Shown: positions 9,991-21,003, counted from the stretch's first letter. The stretch is 64,000 bases of DNA from Symbiodinium microadriaticum (GCA_001939145.1 LSRX01000666.1:133006-197005), one strand, 5' to 3'. Notes: generated by a model not told the origin, from the letters alone. Numbers and translations: made by a program.

Positions 9991-12900
9991 CGGCATGATT
10001 GCAGCCGCAGTCACCTTCGTCGTCAGCAGTCATGCTGTTCGTGTCGTGTTGCAGCAGGTCGCAGGAAGTCTTGAGGGCTTAGGTGAAAAGGGCTAGGCTA
10101 GGAACCCAAAGTTAGTCAGGTTTTCGGATTCGGAAGTGGGTGTTTGTCTATTCCGTTTGCCATTCTCCTACCGGGCTCATGCCTTGCTCCCTTGTTTTCG
10201 CTCCTGGCCGGATCCAAGAACCCTGAACCATGAATCCAACAGCAGCCACAGATCCTCGGGTCCAGGCAAGACTCGAGAGATGATTTGCGTCTTGGACAAT
10301 TACTTCTTGGACCCGCGACCGAAGGTGCCGATATTTCCCAAGGACGCATATCCTGAGCCACGATGCATCAACCCCCACACGTCGCTATATGCAGGAGCCG
10401 GTCTGCCGCAACTTCTACATGGAACTACTTCGATGGCCCAGCCGGTGGATCCCCAAGAAACTCTTTTGGGTTTATGACAGTGTTCTCAACCTGTGTGCAG
10501 GTATCGGGACTTCTTTGCCTGTCTGAGGCCAGGAGCAAGGTTTTCTTTCCATTGTTTGGGCAAAGATGGAAACGGTGCTTCCTGAAAGGCCGCAGGATGC
10601 AGCTAAAGCCAGTGGCTGTGCAGACTGGCGCTCTCGACGGAGGCTTCGCTGGGACCTGGCCGTGCTCTGGCACTGAGAATAGAGCTTTGTGATGCTTTGT
10701 CCACGTTTACAAATCTCCTGTTCTCACTGCGGCGGGAACACGATGGCAAAAGGACCTGTCTGGTGTTGTCATGCACGAGCTGTGCTACAACATGCGCGAG
10801 GTGCTGGAAATGAAGGGGTGGCTTCTTGGAGCCTGCGAGCAAGTGATGTGACAACGCTTGACATGTCATGTCGTAACAAACCGATGCTGTTGATCCGAGG
10901 TTCTTCATGGGCAGAATGAGACGTTCGCGCAGAGAGGCAGCCTTGCAGTAGCGGTTTGAAGGCCAAAACAAAGTCAGACTTCCTTGCGGCTTCGTGGAGG
11001 CATTCCGTACACGCTTCCCAGACGAAGTCGCCCCAGCAGCACCCTTGCGGGCCCTGCGGTACACATCAGCAGGTGGTCGTCATGTTCGGAGCTGAGATAA
11101 CTTTAGCTGGCAAGCCGTAAGACCTCAAGCTTGAACCTCCTGACAAGGCAGATCTTCGGCCGGAAGCTTGGACTCAGAAGCACCCTCCAAACCAAGACTC
11201 CAAGCAGATTCGGATGTCTCCAGTCATCCCAATGGGCAAAGCGGAAGGGAAATGCAGATGCGGCAGATGACCTAGCGCGGCAGTCTAAGGATGGATGGCC
11301 GGTGAGCGCTTTGCTGAAGGTTGCCTTTGATCGCGCACAAGCTGCTGGCAATGCTTACTCGAACAAGGTCCACTGCATGTAGGCGCTTGTCGAATGGAAT
11401 CTGTCGAACTTGTCAGAGGTCGTCATCATGGACGAGGCTCAAACAAATGCGAGCCTATTTGGAGAAGCCACTGAACCACTTCTTGACGTCAGCACAGGTC
11501 CATAACCTGGTCCGGCTGCAGACCCAATATGGTGAGCAACTCGCACGGCTTAGCAACTTGGCCGATGGATGCTACAGACGCCAACATCGCAGCACGTGTG
11601 GGACCAGGAAGCCTCCTCTCGACTGCGCGCGGCTCGGTGCTGGTGGGGTTCACAGGAACTCCCATCCTGAACGAGGTGCTCTCGTGAGACTTGTGAAAAA
11701 CCACGAACGGAGTTCTTCACCTGCTTTCATGCTCTGTCACAGGCAAGTGAGGGCAGACAGCTCCTGGATTCATTGCAGCAATTTGTCGCCCTCGAGGATG
11801 TTACTCAACTCCCTGGGATTCATGAAGTGTGAGAGCTGAGGACATTGTGAAGGGCGCATTTGCCCCTCCGGGCGATGGCGGCTTCCTCTCCTCATTTCCC
11901 ATGCGTCCAGCTGCTTGGCAAAACATGTCAACCTCAATCCAGCGAGAAGGAAAGATTGCTGCCTCAACAAAGGTTGGCCTGTTTCCGAATCTTGGCCTTA
12001 GTAGCCTTACCATACAGGGGCTCGGCGGTTTGCAATCTGTGTTCTCAGAGAAGCTCTGCATGATCAGGACATCCCTTCCACGAGGCAGTCCTTACCTTGC
12101 CTGTGCTCCAGTCCCAAGGGACTGCAAGACAACTGCTGCCTCTACAAGCGAGCTGCGATTAAAGTTTGCTCGCAGTACTCGAAGCCAGATAGTGCAAGCA
12201 AGGAATCGGAGATGCCATGTCGAGACAAGATTGCCAGGCGTGCCGGATGTTGTCCTTACGCCGAAGTTGAGGCGCCAAATGGTGCACAAGGCTGGAGAGC
12301 AAGCCATGAAGCAAGTGGCAGTTTGTGCTTATGAAATTTATCACGAGGTCATGCTGTCTGCCGAAGCCTTGAAGCGCTACGATGCTAAGAGAATGATGCT
12401 TGGCAATGCCAAGAACTGGGGTGAGAAGTGATTCTGCTGTTCACTTAGCAGTCTTCGAAGCAGTTGCAGTTTTCAGGCTTCCTAGCATGCGGTGGCTCAG
12501 TGCGACTCGTTGCAAGCGTTTGCAGCTGAACCTACCGGTGAGACGGACGGCCCGAAGATCCATCCTTACAACAGAATGTAGGGCCTTCAGCTCAGGAAAG
12601 GGCTCCCTGAAAAGCGACTTCGTGCTTTTTGCAATCTGTGTGAAGCTTGGCCTGATGATTCATTCCAATGTTTCAGGTGTCTACTGGAACTCCGTCGCGT
12701 GATCGTGCATGTAGCAGACCTAGCAGACGTGGTGAAGCAGCTGGAATGCTAGAGCACGACAATCCTTACAGGACATAGTGAATGCAGTGACTGCGTTGGA
12801 TAAGAAGCTCCGCTCGCAGAGGCAGGGTACCCTAGGTTTCTTATTCAGACAGCTCTTGAATCAGGGTCATTAGTGACACCTGCCAGGTTTAGGATACCCT

Positions 12901-15900
12901 GGATCTCTCATCGTGCCCTTGGGCTGAATGTCTTAGTCTCCTTGTAGGCGGTCCGTCCCAGCAACGGGCCGGAACTATACAAGGAAAATTATGAAATCCA
13001 GGGGCTGGATTTCTATTTTCCTTCTGGGCCGTCCGGCCAGCAACACCGGAAATCAGTTAATAAGAAATGCAGGGGCTGGATTTGTTGTTTCCTTTCTGGG
13101 CTGTCCCGGCAAAAACCCGGGAACTGAGAAAAGGTAGAGTGGGTGTGTAGGGTCTTGGTGTTTTTGTGTCTTGGGACCTCATATGACCTCATTTAAGAAA
13201 TTAAATTCGAACAAGAGATTGGGTTTCGGGGGCAGGGGATCCTTAGATTAGTATTTTCCTCTTGGGTGGTTCTTGCAGATTCTAACACATGTTTGCCCAA
13301 ATTCGTACCCTTGCTTTCTTATTCAATTCAATGTGCACTTAAACAGTGCTAGCGCTGCATGGCATTGGCATCTTGGTTTTGCTGAGGTACACTTCGGCAG
13401 CCTGCATGACGGGCGAAGCGGCAGCAAGGACACTCACGAGAGATCGGTTCGGCCAAGATCCAAATTCTGTCTGCAACAGCCAGCATCCCCACGCTGTACA
13501 GGCTCGCATCCTTGCAAACATGGAGACATGCGCTCCAAAGCTTTTCGCCATTGCTGAAAACATTGTGCAGCTTGCCGAGAAGGTTGGGACGTCCACGGCT
13601 AGGGTTCTAGGGTACTTCGCCCGTGCCATTCTCAATGGGCGTGCAATCTGGGCAGGCCTTGGTGTTGGTCGCGCACAGCTCTGGACTAAAAGCTCTGGTT
13701 GAGCATTTGCAGGCGCTTTCGCTCATGATTCCTGACTGCTTTCCGGGTCTTGTTGCATGATGCCTTCGGAATTCTGCGGGCCTTCGCCGCTGCCGTGGAT
13801 GAAAGCACACATGATGTGTGTTGTCTGCATTTGTTTGCAGGAGAGGTCTTGCGGAGGACACAAGTTTGGCGTTGCAACAATGGAAGAGCTCGCGGAGCAT
13901 GGCTCTTAGAAGCATTGGTCATTGCGTTCCTTCGGCGTGTCCGTGACCTGCCATGTGTCATTAAAGGTTCAACTCTCCCTCGAATCTTAGAGGGGAGCGC
14001 TTTCGCCGTCACCTCAGAGTCTTTTGGAGGTAGGGTTGACTCGACCGTGTTGACGAAGAAGGCACATGATGACGATGCGGGATTGTCATCTTCCAGTGGC
14101 TGCAGGTGTACTTGTCGCAGACGCCGCGCAATGCTCCGAGGGCGTAAGCTTCATGGCAGTGCGAAGGCTTCATCTTGCCGACGTGCCAGTAGCTTTTCAA
14201 AACTGCGGAGTCGGTTTGAATTGGTCTGGCATGCTGCATTGTCACTGGGGGTGTGTGTGGGCACCGCGTGGCTGAGGCATCGCCCAGTGCATTTGTACAG
14301 TCCGTGGGCAGAGCCATACGCGTCTGAGAAGCAAGAAACTGAATTTCGAGTCAAGCTTTCTCAGTTTTCGCTTGGACGAATTGGCAGATCTTCCAAGGAA
14401 TGTACGGCCACGCAGCTCTGCCACAAGATGAACAAACAGTAACAGTCCAGTTGTGGGTCGCAGTATTTCCCCGATGGATGCGATCTCCGTTGGCTGCCTG
14501 GTGCTTTCGTGCACAAAAGCGCCGCGATCCCCAGGCCAGTTGGCACCGCTAAAAGAGCAGTAGCTGGCATGTACTTCTGTGAGGCAGCATTTGGAGCACG
14601 CATGTCGCCCTTTGAGGACATGGTATCTGGTGCTCGTCATTTGCTCCGCCGGTTGCTCGCTGCTGGCGTGACGGATCTGGATTCACTGAAACTACGCTCT
14701 TGATCTCAAATCTGGTGGCATGGATGGTGGTTGTAACATCACATGTTTTGTAGTTTGATGTCGTGAGCTTCCAACAGCCAACTTCCTGCAAACACCTTTC
14801 TCGAGGTCTCGAGCGTTGCGGTGGCTTTCCTGGAAGCCCTACAGACATCCGGCCTCCACTTTCGCTGCCGGCGGCTGCAACGTGCCTGGAACAACTCGGG
14901 CGACATGTCTGCAAGGTCTGGGGAATGCTGAACAGATACTCGTACAAGTTGTCTGCGGGGTTTTGCACCAACGTATCATGTGCAAAGGCCAAGATTTGTG
15001 AAGTCCATGGCTCACCGAAGACTGCCAAGGCTTTGGGAACAAGCGAAGTTGATGCGACAGCGCATGTTCAAGAACAAGGGTCAGGCACAGACTACGACCA
15101 GCCGCTAAGATGCGAGTCAGTAGTTCGACATTGAGGCGCGGCGCAAGCTACCCACACAGCCAAGACGGTTCTCGGGAAGATGCGCGACCAGCCTGAGGAA
15201 GGCGAGGTTGTGGCCAGGGCAGCAGGAGTTGACCCATGTCGTTCGCCGCCAGGTTCCTCGCCTGATGCCGGTCAAATCCCAAGTCAAGGCGTGGCTGCTG
15301 CTTGCAATTGCAGGCCTCAGTGTGCACGCTCAAGCAGTCGAAGACGTAACAGGGCTTTGGTATGCTCTGAGATAAGTGTAAGGGTTCGGCGTCCGAAATG
15401 TGGCAGCGCAAGCGTCTTGTAGCAGTGTGTTTGCTTCGAGCTCCTTCCGCAGGCCGAACTTCGAGGCAAAGCTATCAAAGTGCTGAAAAAGGAGGAGGCC
15501 CGTAAACACCGTGAACAGCTGCAAGTGTTTTCATCCTGAGTCGGCGTAGGGATCCACTCGTTCAGGAACACCGTTCGGAATACAGTACAGATCATAGCGT
15601 GGAGCCCTACTAGATTCACAGGATCCCTTTAAGATGCCGGAATCGAAAGATGGGTCGTTGAGACTCGAGGTCAGGTTAGGACTACTGACAGGTGAAGCAG
15701 GAAGAAGTAGTCGTGAAGAAGGAGCTGGCAGACGAGCTCGACCACCAGTACACGCGGATTCGTGGCTGCATCCGTTCGAAGGGCCCTTGATGCTCAACCT
15801 CTGGATCAAGTGAAAGTTACACTACCCAACTTAGAGGCGCGGCCAGCCTCGCCAAAGCTGCCGGCCAGTGGCGACACCCCAGCTCGGCCATGTAAAGGCC

Positions 15901-17533
15901 TTGAGATGGCCTTCCAAGATTCAGAATCCATTCTCAGCACGTGTTGGCTAGCCTAGCACAGCAAACGTGGATTCTGACGTTGTGCGGAGCGAGGGCTCTC
16001 CGAGAAGCTGCTTAGGAGATGTGACACGGCAGGAAGAGGAGACAAGAAGCGACACTGGCTGTGGGGACGACCAGACGCTGTTGTCCTTGATCACGGCTGG
16101 CCTGGGCAAGCAAGCATCGCACCTCCATTCTGGTGCAGGAAGCGGAGGGCAGCCTGCGCTCTGCGCGTACGCGTTTCTAGGCACAGCCTTGCTCCTTCCA
16201 GGATTGCACGGAGAGCCCAGCCGATCAGATTCAGGGCCTTCAATCAAGTCGGCCTTTGTGCCTTTGGCTCTGGCAGTACATTTCAGTAAATCACAACCTA
16301 GATTGAAGTGTGGGCAGCATCCACGACTTTCAATCTAAGGCGGCGGAAAGAGACCCGCTATTGCGAATGATGCAGTGTCTGTACTGCGCACAGAGCGCAG
16401 CAGAGGCAGAGAAGGAGCTCTGCTTAGGCATGCGCACAGCAGATGAGGAGGCTCGAAGCACGTGGCCTAGTCAAGTCCGTTGCATTGCTCAGTTGCATCG
16501 CCTGCCACACTGCTGAGAGCCAAGCATTCACAGTATCGATAATGCAGGCGCTCCGAAACCTCTCGCAGAGAACACGAGAGTTTGTGCCAGTCCGCGGCCG
16601 AGCAGCCCTTTTGAGACTTCATTGGGACGCTGGTTCATGATGCTAAACTCGAGAAGCGGCAGCCTTCCGCTCTCACCGTTTGTGTCACCCTTTGATGTCC
16701 GACATGGTAATGGTAGGCAGCAGCTGCTCATTTCTTCCAGGATGCTGGATGGAAAACGTGTGTACTAAAGATGCATGGATATCGGATGCACGACCCCGTC
16801 AGTCTTTCGCATCTGGCAAGTCAGAAAGGAATCCAGAGAGGGCAGCGCCGAAGCTGCAAAAGGGTTCTGCTACTAACATGCTTCTCTCGACCGCTTGTTA
16901 CAGGCGGAACTTGGTTTTTGCCTTCAGCAAGCTGTTCTTGATTGATTACTCGACCCGGCTTATGTTTGATGCGGCATGACGCAGGGAGGTATCATTGGCT
17001 GGGTCTCGTGGCCTCATCGACACAAGTGCGGTAAGTCAAGGAAAAGGCGTTTAGTTCGTCTCATGTCTCCACTACGTGGCCTGATGGCGTGGGATGTTAC
17101 CTCTTGGCTGCGTGCCTGCTTGATTCAGCGGAACGGTCCAGATGCACAGACGATTACAACCCCTGTGAAAGATGCACTTGAGGATAGCAACTGCTACGCT
17201 CCTGCACTTTGGACAACCGTCGTTCAACCCAGGTTGGCATGGTGCTCACAGTCAGTTCGTAGCTAGAGCGCCTCAGTGTCTAGCAATATCACCTGAAAAG
17301 ATTTGAGCGGGCCGCAATTGAGCGAAGATTTAGTAAACGCTGCTTGCGCTTGCAAACTTTCGTAACCTTCATCAACGAGACTGCTGTAGTGGCTATGAGA
17401 ATGAAGCCCTGATCCTAATCCGTTTAAGGCCTTGGCAGCATTTCGCAAGAAAGCTGTCGATCGCCTCATCTTGGCGACGGAGCGGCGTACAAAGGCCGAG
17501 GCGAAAGCCCAGGGAGTACTATTCTTACAACTC
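8598..17533 (+). CDS. Superfamily 2 helicase-like protein, 30+ exons (overall span)
   Basis: Read exon by exon, this span gives one continuous protein with the ordered motifs of an SF2 helicase: motif I GPGKT, motif II DEVH, then GFTGTP in the motif III region, and QSVGRAIRM as motif VI. From 10259 to 15105 the exons join with reading-phase consistency across 23 introns; three further joins (about 10679, 10935 and 11090) are unresolved. Introns are mostly 49-210 bases, with one of 745. All acceptors are AG|G, while donors are GC, GT or GA. The order of segments matches a large dinoflagellate protein I remember, which I cannot check here. The N-terminal part is acidic and Ser-rich, and the C-terminal part is rich in Lys, Arg and Ala. 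A nuclear ATP-dependent DNA or RNA remodelling role is an inference. The true start and stop are not established: outer limits are the first and last coding-like readings. Confidence 0.75.
10244..10345 (+). CDS. Helicase-like gene, motif I (Walker A) exon
   Basis: The reading SSGPGKTREMICVLDN carries the nucleotide-binding loop, with GPGKT at 10259-10273. It continues into FLDPRPKVPIFP, which corresponds to motif Ia. The upstream edge is uncertain: a likely acceptor is the CAACAG at 10238-10243. The exon ends at 10345, before a GC donor. The Walker A Lys and Thr are intact, so ATP binding is plausible. Confidence 0.7.
10395..11092 (+). CDS. Helicase-like gene, exons between motifs Ia and II
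   Basis: Exons: 10395-10444 (RNFYMELLRWPSR), 10501-10534 (YRDFFACLRPG), 10596-about 10679 (SGCADWRSRRRLRWDLA), about 10753-10820 (HELCYNMREVLEMKGW), 10900-about 10935 (FFMGRMRRSRR) and about 10985-11092 (FVEAFRTRFPDEVAPA, RALRYTSAGGRH). Resolved introns begin at 10346 (GC), 10445 (GT), 10535 (GC) and 10821 (GC). The joins after about 10679 and 10935 are not resolved. This part has no standard named motif but is the same order of segments I recall from the conserved dinoflagellate protein. Confidence 0.65.
11290..11675 (+). CDS. Helicase-like gene, motif II (DEVH) and GFTGTP exons
   Basis: Exons are 11290-11367 (GWPVSALLKVAFDR), 11419-11436 (an 18-base microexon, VVIMDE), 11498-11552 (VHNLVRLQTQYGEQL) and 11608-11675 (GSVLVGFTGTPILNE). 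The join of the microexon with the next exon makes VVIMDEVHN, a Walker B/DExH box, which places a GC-AG intron at 11437-11497 inside the catalytic motif. GFTGTP follows as in SF2 proteins, where this region couples ATP hydrolysis to movement. Introns start at 11368 (GT), 11437 (GC) and 11553 (GC), and frame is kept throughout. Confidence 0.75.
11743..12641 (+). CDS. Helicase-like gene, central exons
   Basis: Exons: 11743-11766 (24 bases, SEGRQLL), 11841-11917 (DIVKGAFAPPGDGGFLSSF), 12068-12084 (17 bases, TSLPR), 12238-12290 (VPDVVLTPKLRRQMVHK), 12348-12390 (SAEALKRYDAK) and 12601-12641 (LPEKRLRAFCNLC). Phases agree at every join. Donors are GT at 11676, GA at 11767, GC at 11918, 12085 and 12291, and GA at 12391 and 12642. 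Two of the exons are shorter than 25 bases. The segment links the two ATPase lobes. Confidence 0.65.
12945..13130. repeat. Repeat copies with palindromes inside a 745-base intron
   Basis: The long GA-AG intron (12642-13386) holds repeated units. A GGGC-GTCC-CAGCAAC-CCGG type phrase occurs three times (about 12950, 13025 and 13095). Between copies lies AAATCCAG-GGG-CTGGATTT (12994-13012), a perfect inverted repeat, with a second, one-mismatch copy at 13065-13083, 71 bases later. No coding potential is seen. Confidence 0.75.
13387..14188 (+). CDS. Helicase-like gene, second ATPase lobe exons
   Basis: Exons: 13387-13428 (VHFGSLHDGRSGSK), 13502-13582 (ILANMETCAPKLFAIAEN), 13656-13712 (ALVLVAHSSGLKALVEHL), 13841-13896 (HKFGVATMEELAE), 13967-14004 (NSPSNLRGERFR) and 14106-14188 (VLVADAAQCSEGVSFMAV, RRLHLADVP). 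Segments such as ALVLVAHSSG (motif IV-like) and SEGVSF (motif V-like) are in the order expected for the C-terminal helicase lobe. Donors are GA at 13429, GT at 13583, GC at 13713, 13897 and 14005, and GT at 14189. The frame is continuous. Confidence 0.75.
14277..14700 (+). CDS. Helicase-like gene, motif VI exons
   Basis: Exon 14277-14319 reads ASPSAFVQSVGRAIR and joins exon 14398-14534 (MYGHAALPQDEQTVTVQLW, then VFPRWMRSPLAAWCFRAQK) to complete QSVGRAIRM, the arginine-finger motif VI of SF2 helicases. Exon 14617-about 14700 reads GARHLLRRLLAAGVTDLDSL. Introns begin at 14320 (GC) and 14535 (GC). Both motif VI arginines and the Gln are present, so the ATPase core appears complete. Confidence 0.75.
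14791..17533 (+). CDS. Helicase-like gene, candidate C-terminal exons
   Basis: Exon about 14791-14843 (SSVAVAFLEALQ) joins 15030-15105 (LWEQAKLMRQRMFKNKG) across a GA-AG intron. Further coding-like readings follow: about 15150-15383 (LTHVVRRQVPRLMPVKSQVK), 15453-15524 (ELRGKAIKVLKKEEARKHRE), about 16370-16470 (AEKELCLGMRTADEEARS), 16548-about 16603 (ALRNLSQRTREFVPV) and 17429-17533 (ALAAFRKKAVDRLILATERR, ending at TGA 17534-17536). They are Ala, Lys, Arg and Glu-rich, as expected for a charged tail. The joins after 15105 and the identity of the terminal exon are not settled. Confidence 0.45.
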
Positions 17534-18540
17534 TGATATGATATAAGATGTTGTGATTACAGGTGCTCTTAAAAAAACGTTCTGGCTCAGCGGAAGACAT
17601 CGTCCAACACTATAGTTACTAACCAGGAAACACCTCGCTTAAAGCGTCGTGTCCGCAAGCACCTTCAGTTTCACTTGCTGCACTTGCCTGCATAGTCTGT
17701 AGTTTCTTGAGACTTAGCCAGCGAACCTAGTGGTTGTTTTGAGATTTGCTGGAATCCGGGTTCCAGGTACTTGCCAGTTGGTTCCTGGTTTTAGTCCTAG
17801 TCATTCCCGGCTGGCTGCGAGAGTCCTGGTTGCAAAAAAAGTCCAAGTCATTCCAGTCACTTCTTATTACTGCTGTTAGAGTTGCAACTCCTGACGAACA
17901 CCCTGCCGTTTCCAAGATGCTGGGCCGGGCCCCTGCAAGCAGTCTGCGATCGCGGTTCGTGGTGCTTCGGTTCGTTTGCAGTTAGGTTCGCAAACGGTTC
18001 GGTTCGCGGTTCCAGGGGATTGATCCCCTTTGCAGCTACAATCTCTTCGGCCCTTCGACCCCGCTCAAACCTCCGAAAAACATCAGCCTGTTACTTTACA
18101 CTTTTTCTTCCCCCGTAGTGGTGCGTGGGCCTCGGCTCGGAAAGGTTGTACGGGATGGATTTTTTTTGGGCACCCCATCCGAAAAACATCTCCAACGTTC
18201 TGTCGTGCGTCACTGTGTGTGACTGTCTCTGAAGCAACCAATACCCCAGCGCCACAGGTACGTCATTTAGGGTCCTTATCGTGAGGATGCTTCTAATTTG
18301 TGGGCTACTTTAAGGGTTCCTTTGCGGACTCCTTGAAGGGCTCCTTGAAGCCTTCCTTTCAAGGGCTCCTCTCACTTAATTTAGCAGCCCTGTAAGGGTT
18401 CTAGGTCTATCTAACTTTTAGGGGCTGTAGGGGCCCTCAAACCGATGAGGTGCTTGCGCTTCCGGTTCGGTTTGTGGCATAGTTCGGTTCGGTTCCACGG
18501 GCTTCCTGTTCTTGGCAACGAAACATACCCGGTGGCTGCC
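17534..18540. other. Intergenic with GGTTC-rich and CTCCTTGAAGGG repeats
   Basis: No gene is supported. Short phrases built on GGTTC recur at 17755-17800, 17945-18015 and 18460-18500, and a phrase close to CTCCTTGAAGGG repeats three times at about 18325-18375. Confidence 0.5.
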
Positions 18541-19840
18541 TGCAAAGCCTTAATTACAATACATCCCTCCACCGCTTTGATGCCCAGCCAAGCAACAGCA
18601 GCCGACCACTGTCTTGAGGGCATGCGATGGGTCGCCAAAGCTTGGGATCGGGTCAGAAACCCACTCCTGCAACGAAGCGCATTCCAGCATCGCACCAGGT
18701 GCCAAAGGAAGCTGTTGCAGACAGCGACGGGCAGAGCCCTGGCTTCTGCAGTAGTTGCTGAATGGGATTGCAGTCGGCGGCACGTGCATGTTGCGCCTCA
18801 TGTTGCAGACCTGCAGCTTGACGCCCCCAGTCGAAACTCAGGAGTAGCAGCATTGACTTCGAGCTTACTGATGATGAGAAAGACACGAGAAGGCTCATGC
18901 TTTGCTGACTCACAGTGAGTGGCCAGAGGCAGTCTAGGGGTCTCTGAAATGAGCATAAATGAGCCAGGGAGCGGCCGCAAGCTCGAGGATACGCCTTTCT
19001 CTCGCCTGGTCCTATTCGGATTTCCCAAAAGATTGCATCCGTGCATGCCGGGGTCCTGGAGCTACAGAGGCATCGCCATCCATCGTTGCAGCACCACAGC
19101 AGCAAGGCAACACCACCGCATGCGTGATGCAAATCTGGTTGACTTCTTCCTTCACGGGTTTCGAGCACTGAAGCGAGGACCTGTCTGCAGAAAGACTTCG
19201 AGCTGCCACCCCAGCAGGCCCCACGCTCTTAGTGACTCCAGTGATAGACTTACCATCCGGATTGCGTGATTTTCATTGCATGTGCAAGGTGCGCGCGTCC
19301 TACCTGCATTCCCTCGAGATGCCCTGATCCCGCAAACCATCGCTGCTTCGGCTTTCCAGGCCTCGCTGCAGTGTGTGGCAAAGTCTTTCATTGCTTTGTG
19401 TACTGCAACCTATTTCTCAGCAGACACCACTACTAGTAGGATGAAGCCACACGCCTTTGAAACGAAAAAAACAGAAAGAGATCGTTCAACCAGGCAAAGC
19501 CAGAAGCGGTGCTTCCCAGGCCGCGCAGTGCCGCGCAGTGACAACTTAACTTCTTTGCCCGGGGAGGGATCGCTGTCAGGCAGGACATGGCCAGACACCG
19601 CTCGGAGGCAGGCGTTTTTTTGTGAACCTTTGTGCCTGGCCCATCTTTGTGCGACGTCGATACCAGGATCCTTTCGATGCGTCAGGAAAGCGTCAGAAGC
19701 TTGACGCTGGAGGCTTGCCATCAAAACCCCTTCGCTTTTACGCCAAAGTGCCCCCACAGTGCCTGAGGTTGAACTCATGGAGCCGAGCAATGCCTGCAGC
19801 GCTGCGGGCCTTGGCTGAGTGGCTCCACTGTACAGGCTAA
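18541..19840 (+). CDS. Hypothetical exons, function unknown
   Basis: Several coding-like plus-strand readings lie in succession: about 18560-18700 (ADHCLEGMRWVAKAWDRV), about 18833-18904 (IDFELTDDEKDTRR), about 19178-19328 (LRAATPAGPTLLVTPVIDLP, then GLRDFHCMCKVRASYLHS) and 19622-19840 (RRRYQDPFDASGKRQKLDAG). They are bounded by plausible AG|G acceptors but I could not join them with confidence. I recognise no domain. They may belong to one multi-exon gene downstream of the helicase-like gene. Confidence 0.35.
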
Positions 19841-20029
19841 ATTCGTTGCAGCGTGGGTTTGGGTGCCAACTTCAAGCACAAAGATGAAGGAGATGCAACT
19901 TGAGCACATTGGCCTGGTTGGGCACGGACGGATGTCCAATTTATGTTTGTGCTTGTGCGTCGGCTTGTCGCGATGTTTACTGCGGGGTTGATGACGCAGT
20001 GTGATCATTCGCGAGCAGCTTTGCTGGCC

Positions 20030-20640
20030 TAGTATGCAAAGAAGTGCCAGCTTCCTGGTGCAGTCTTGATGCTAGATCCGTTATCACACATCGCTGCACT
20101 GCCGTCCCACATTACAAGCAGGCTTTGGAACGGTGGAGATGCATAGATGACTGCAGCTGCCCAAGCATCAAGGAAGTCGAATCGGATCCCGTGAGTGATC
20201 GGTACTTCATAAAGCCTTGAACGCAAGCTTGCAGGGATTCTGCACACAGCGAACAGACTCAGCGAGCCCTCCACGGCATGCTGGTTACGTTCAGCTGGTG
20301 CAGCGGCGTACTGTAGCACGACTTTGCAACATCGAATATCCTGACAGATGGGCATTGACCAGCTCCTGCGCAAAGACTTTAGCCATCTTTAGCATGATAA
20401 CGCGGCGGCGGAACCTTCTTTTGGCGGTGACCGCCTCATCGAGATGGCCACTAGGGGCATTGCAAACGATGTGACTGTGCCATTCGACTAAGGCCGGTGT
20501 GTTGACGGCCATGTCGTGCTTTGGTTGGGCAGCTGCTGGTTTTGATCCCGGACCTCCAAGAACAAAACCTTCGAAGCCAGTCAAGCAGCCTGGCCACTCT
20601 TTTTTCGTGTAGGCAGCATGGACTCTATCTACCTGTTTAT
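20030..20640 (-). CDS. Hypothetical minus-strand exon(s), function unknown
   Basis: Two overlapping minus-strand frames look coding: one at about 20640-20320 (GHLDEAVTAKRRFRRR, KMAKVFAQELVNAHLSGY) and one ending at 20029 (RLYEVPITHGIRFDFLDAWA, LLVMWDGSAAMCDNGS). Their composition resembles real protein rather than shadow reading, but I recognise no family. The frame upstream runs into the translated microsatellite and is not coding there. The strand is opposite to the neighbouring genes. Confidence 0.35.
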
Positions 20641-20738
20641 TTATCTGTTCTGGTAGAGGGGCCTGTTCAGTACGTATATGTATGTAAGTCGGTATGTATG
20701 CGTGTGCACCTGTATGTGTATTTGCATACATATCTATA

Positions 20739-21003
20739 TATATTTGTTTATGTATGTATGTATGTATGTATGTATGTGTATGTACGTGTATGTATGTGTA
20801 TGTGATGTATGTGATGCATGTGATGCATGTATGCATGTATGTCTGTGTGTATGTATGTATGTATGTATGTATGTATGTATGTATGTATGTATGTATGTAT
20901 GTATGTGTATGTGTGTGTGTGTGTATGTGTGTGTGTGTGTATGTGTGTGTGTGTGTATGTGTGTGTGTGTGTATGTGTGTATGTGTGTATGTGTGTGTGT
21001 GCG
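20739..21003. repeat. TATG/TG microsatellite tract
   Basis: Perfect TATG repeats (for example about 20850-20905) grade into TG runs broken by TATG, up to the end of the tract. It lies just upstream of the first methyltransferase exon, and all frames across it are open only because the units lack stops. Confidence 0.9.
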
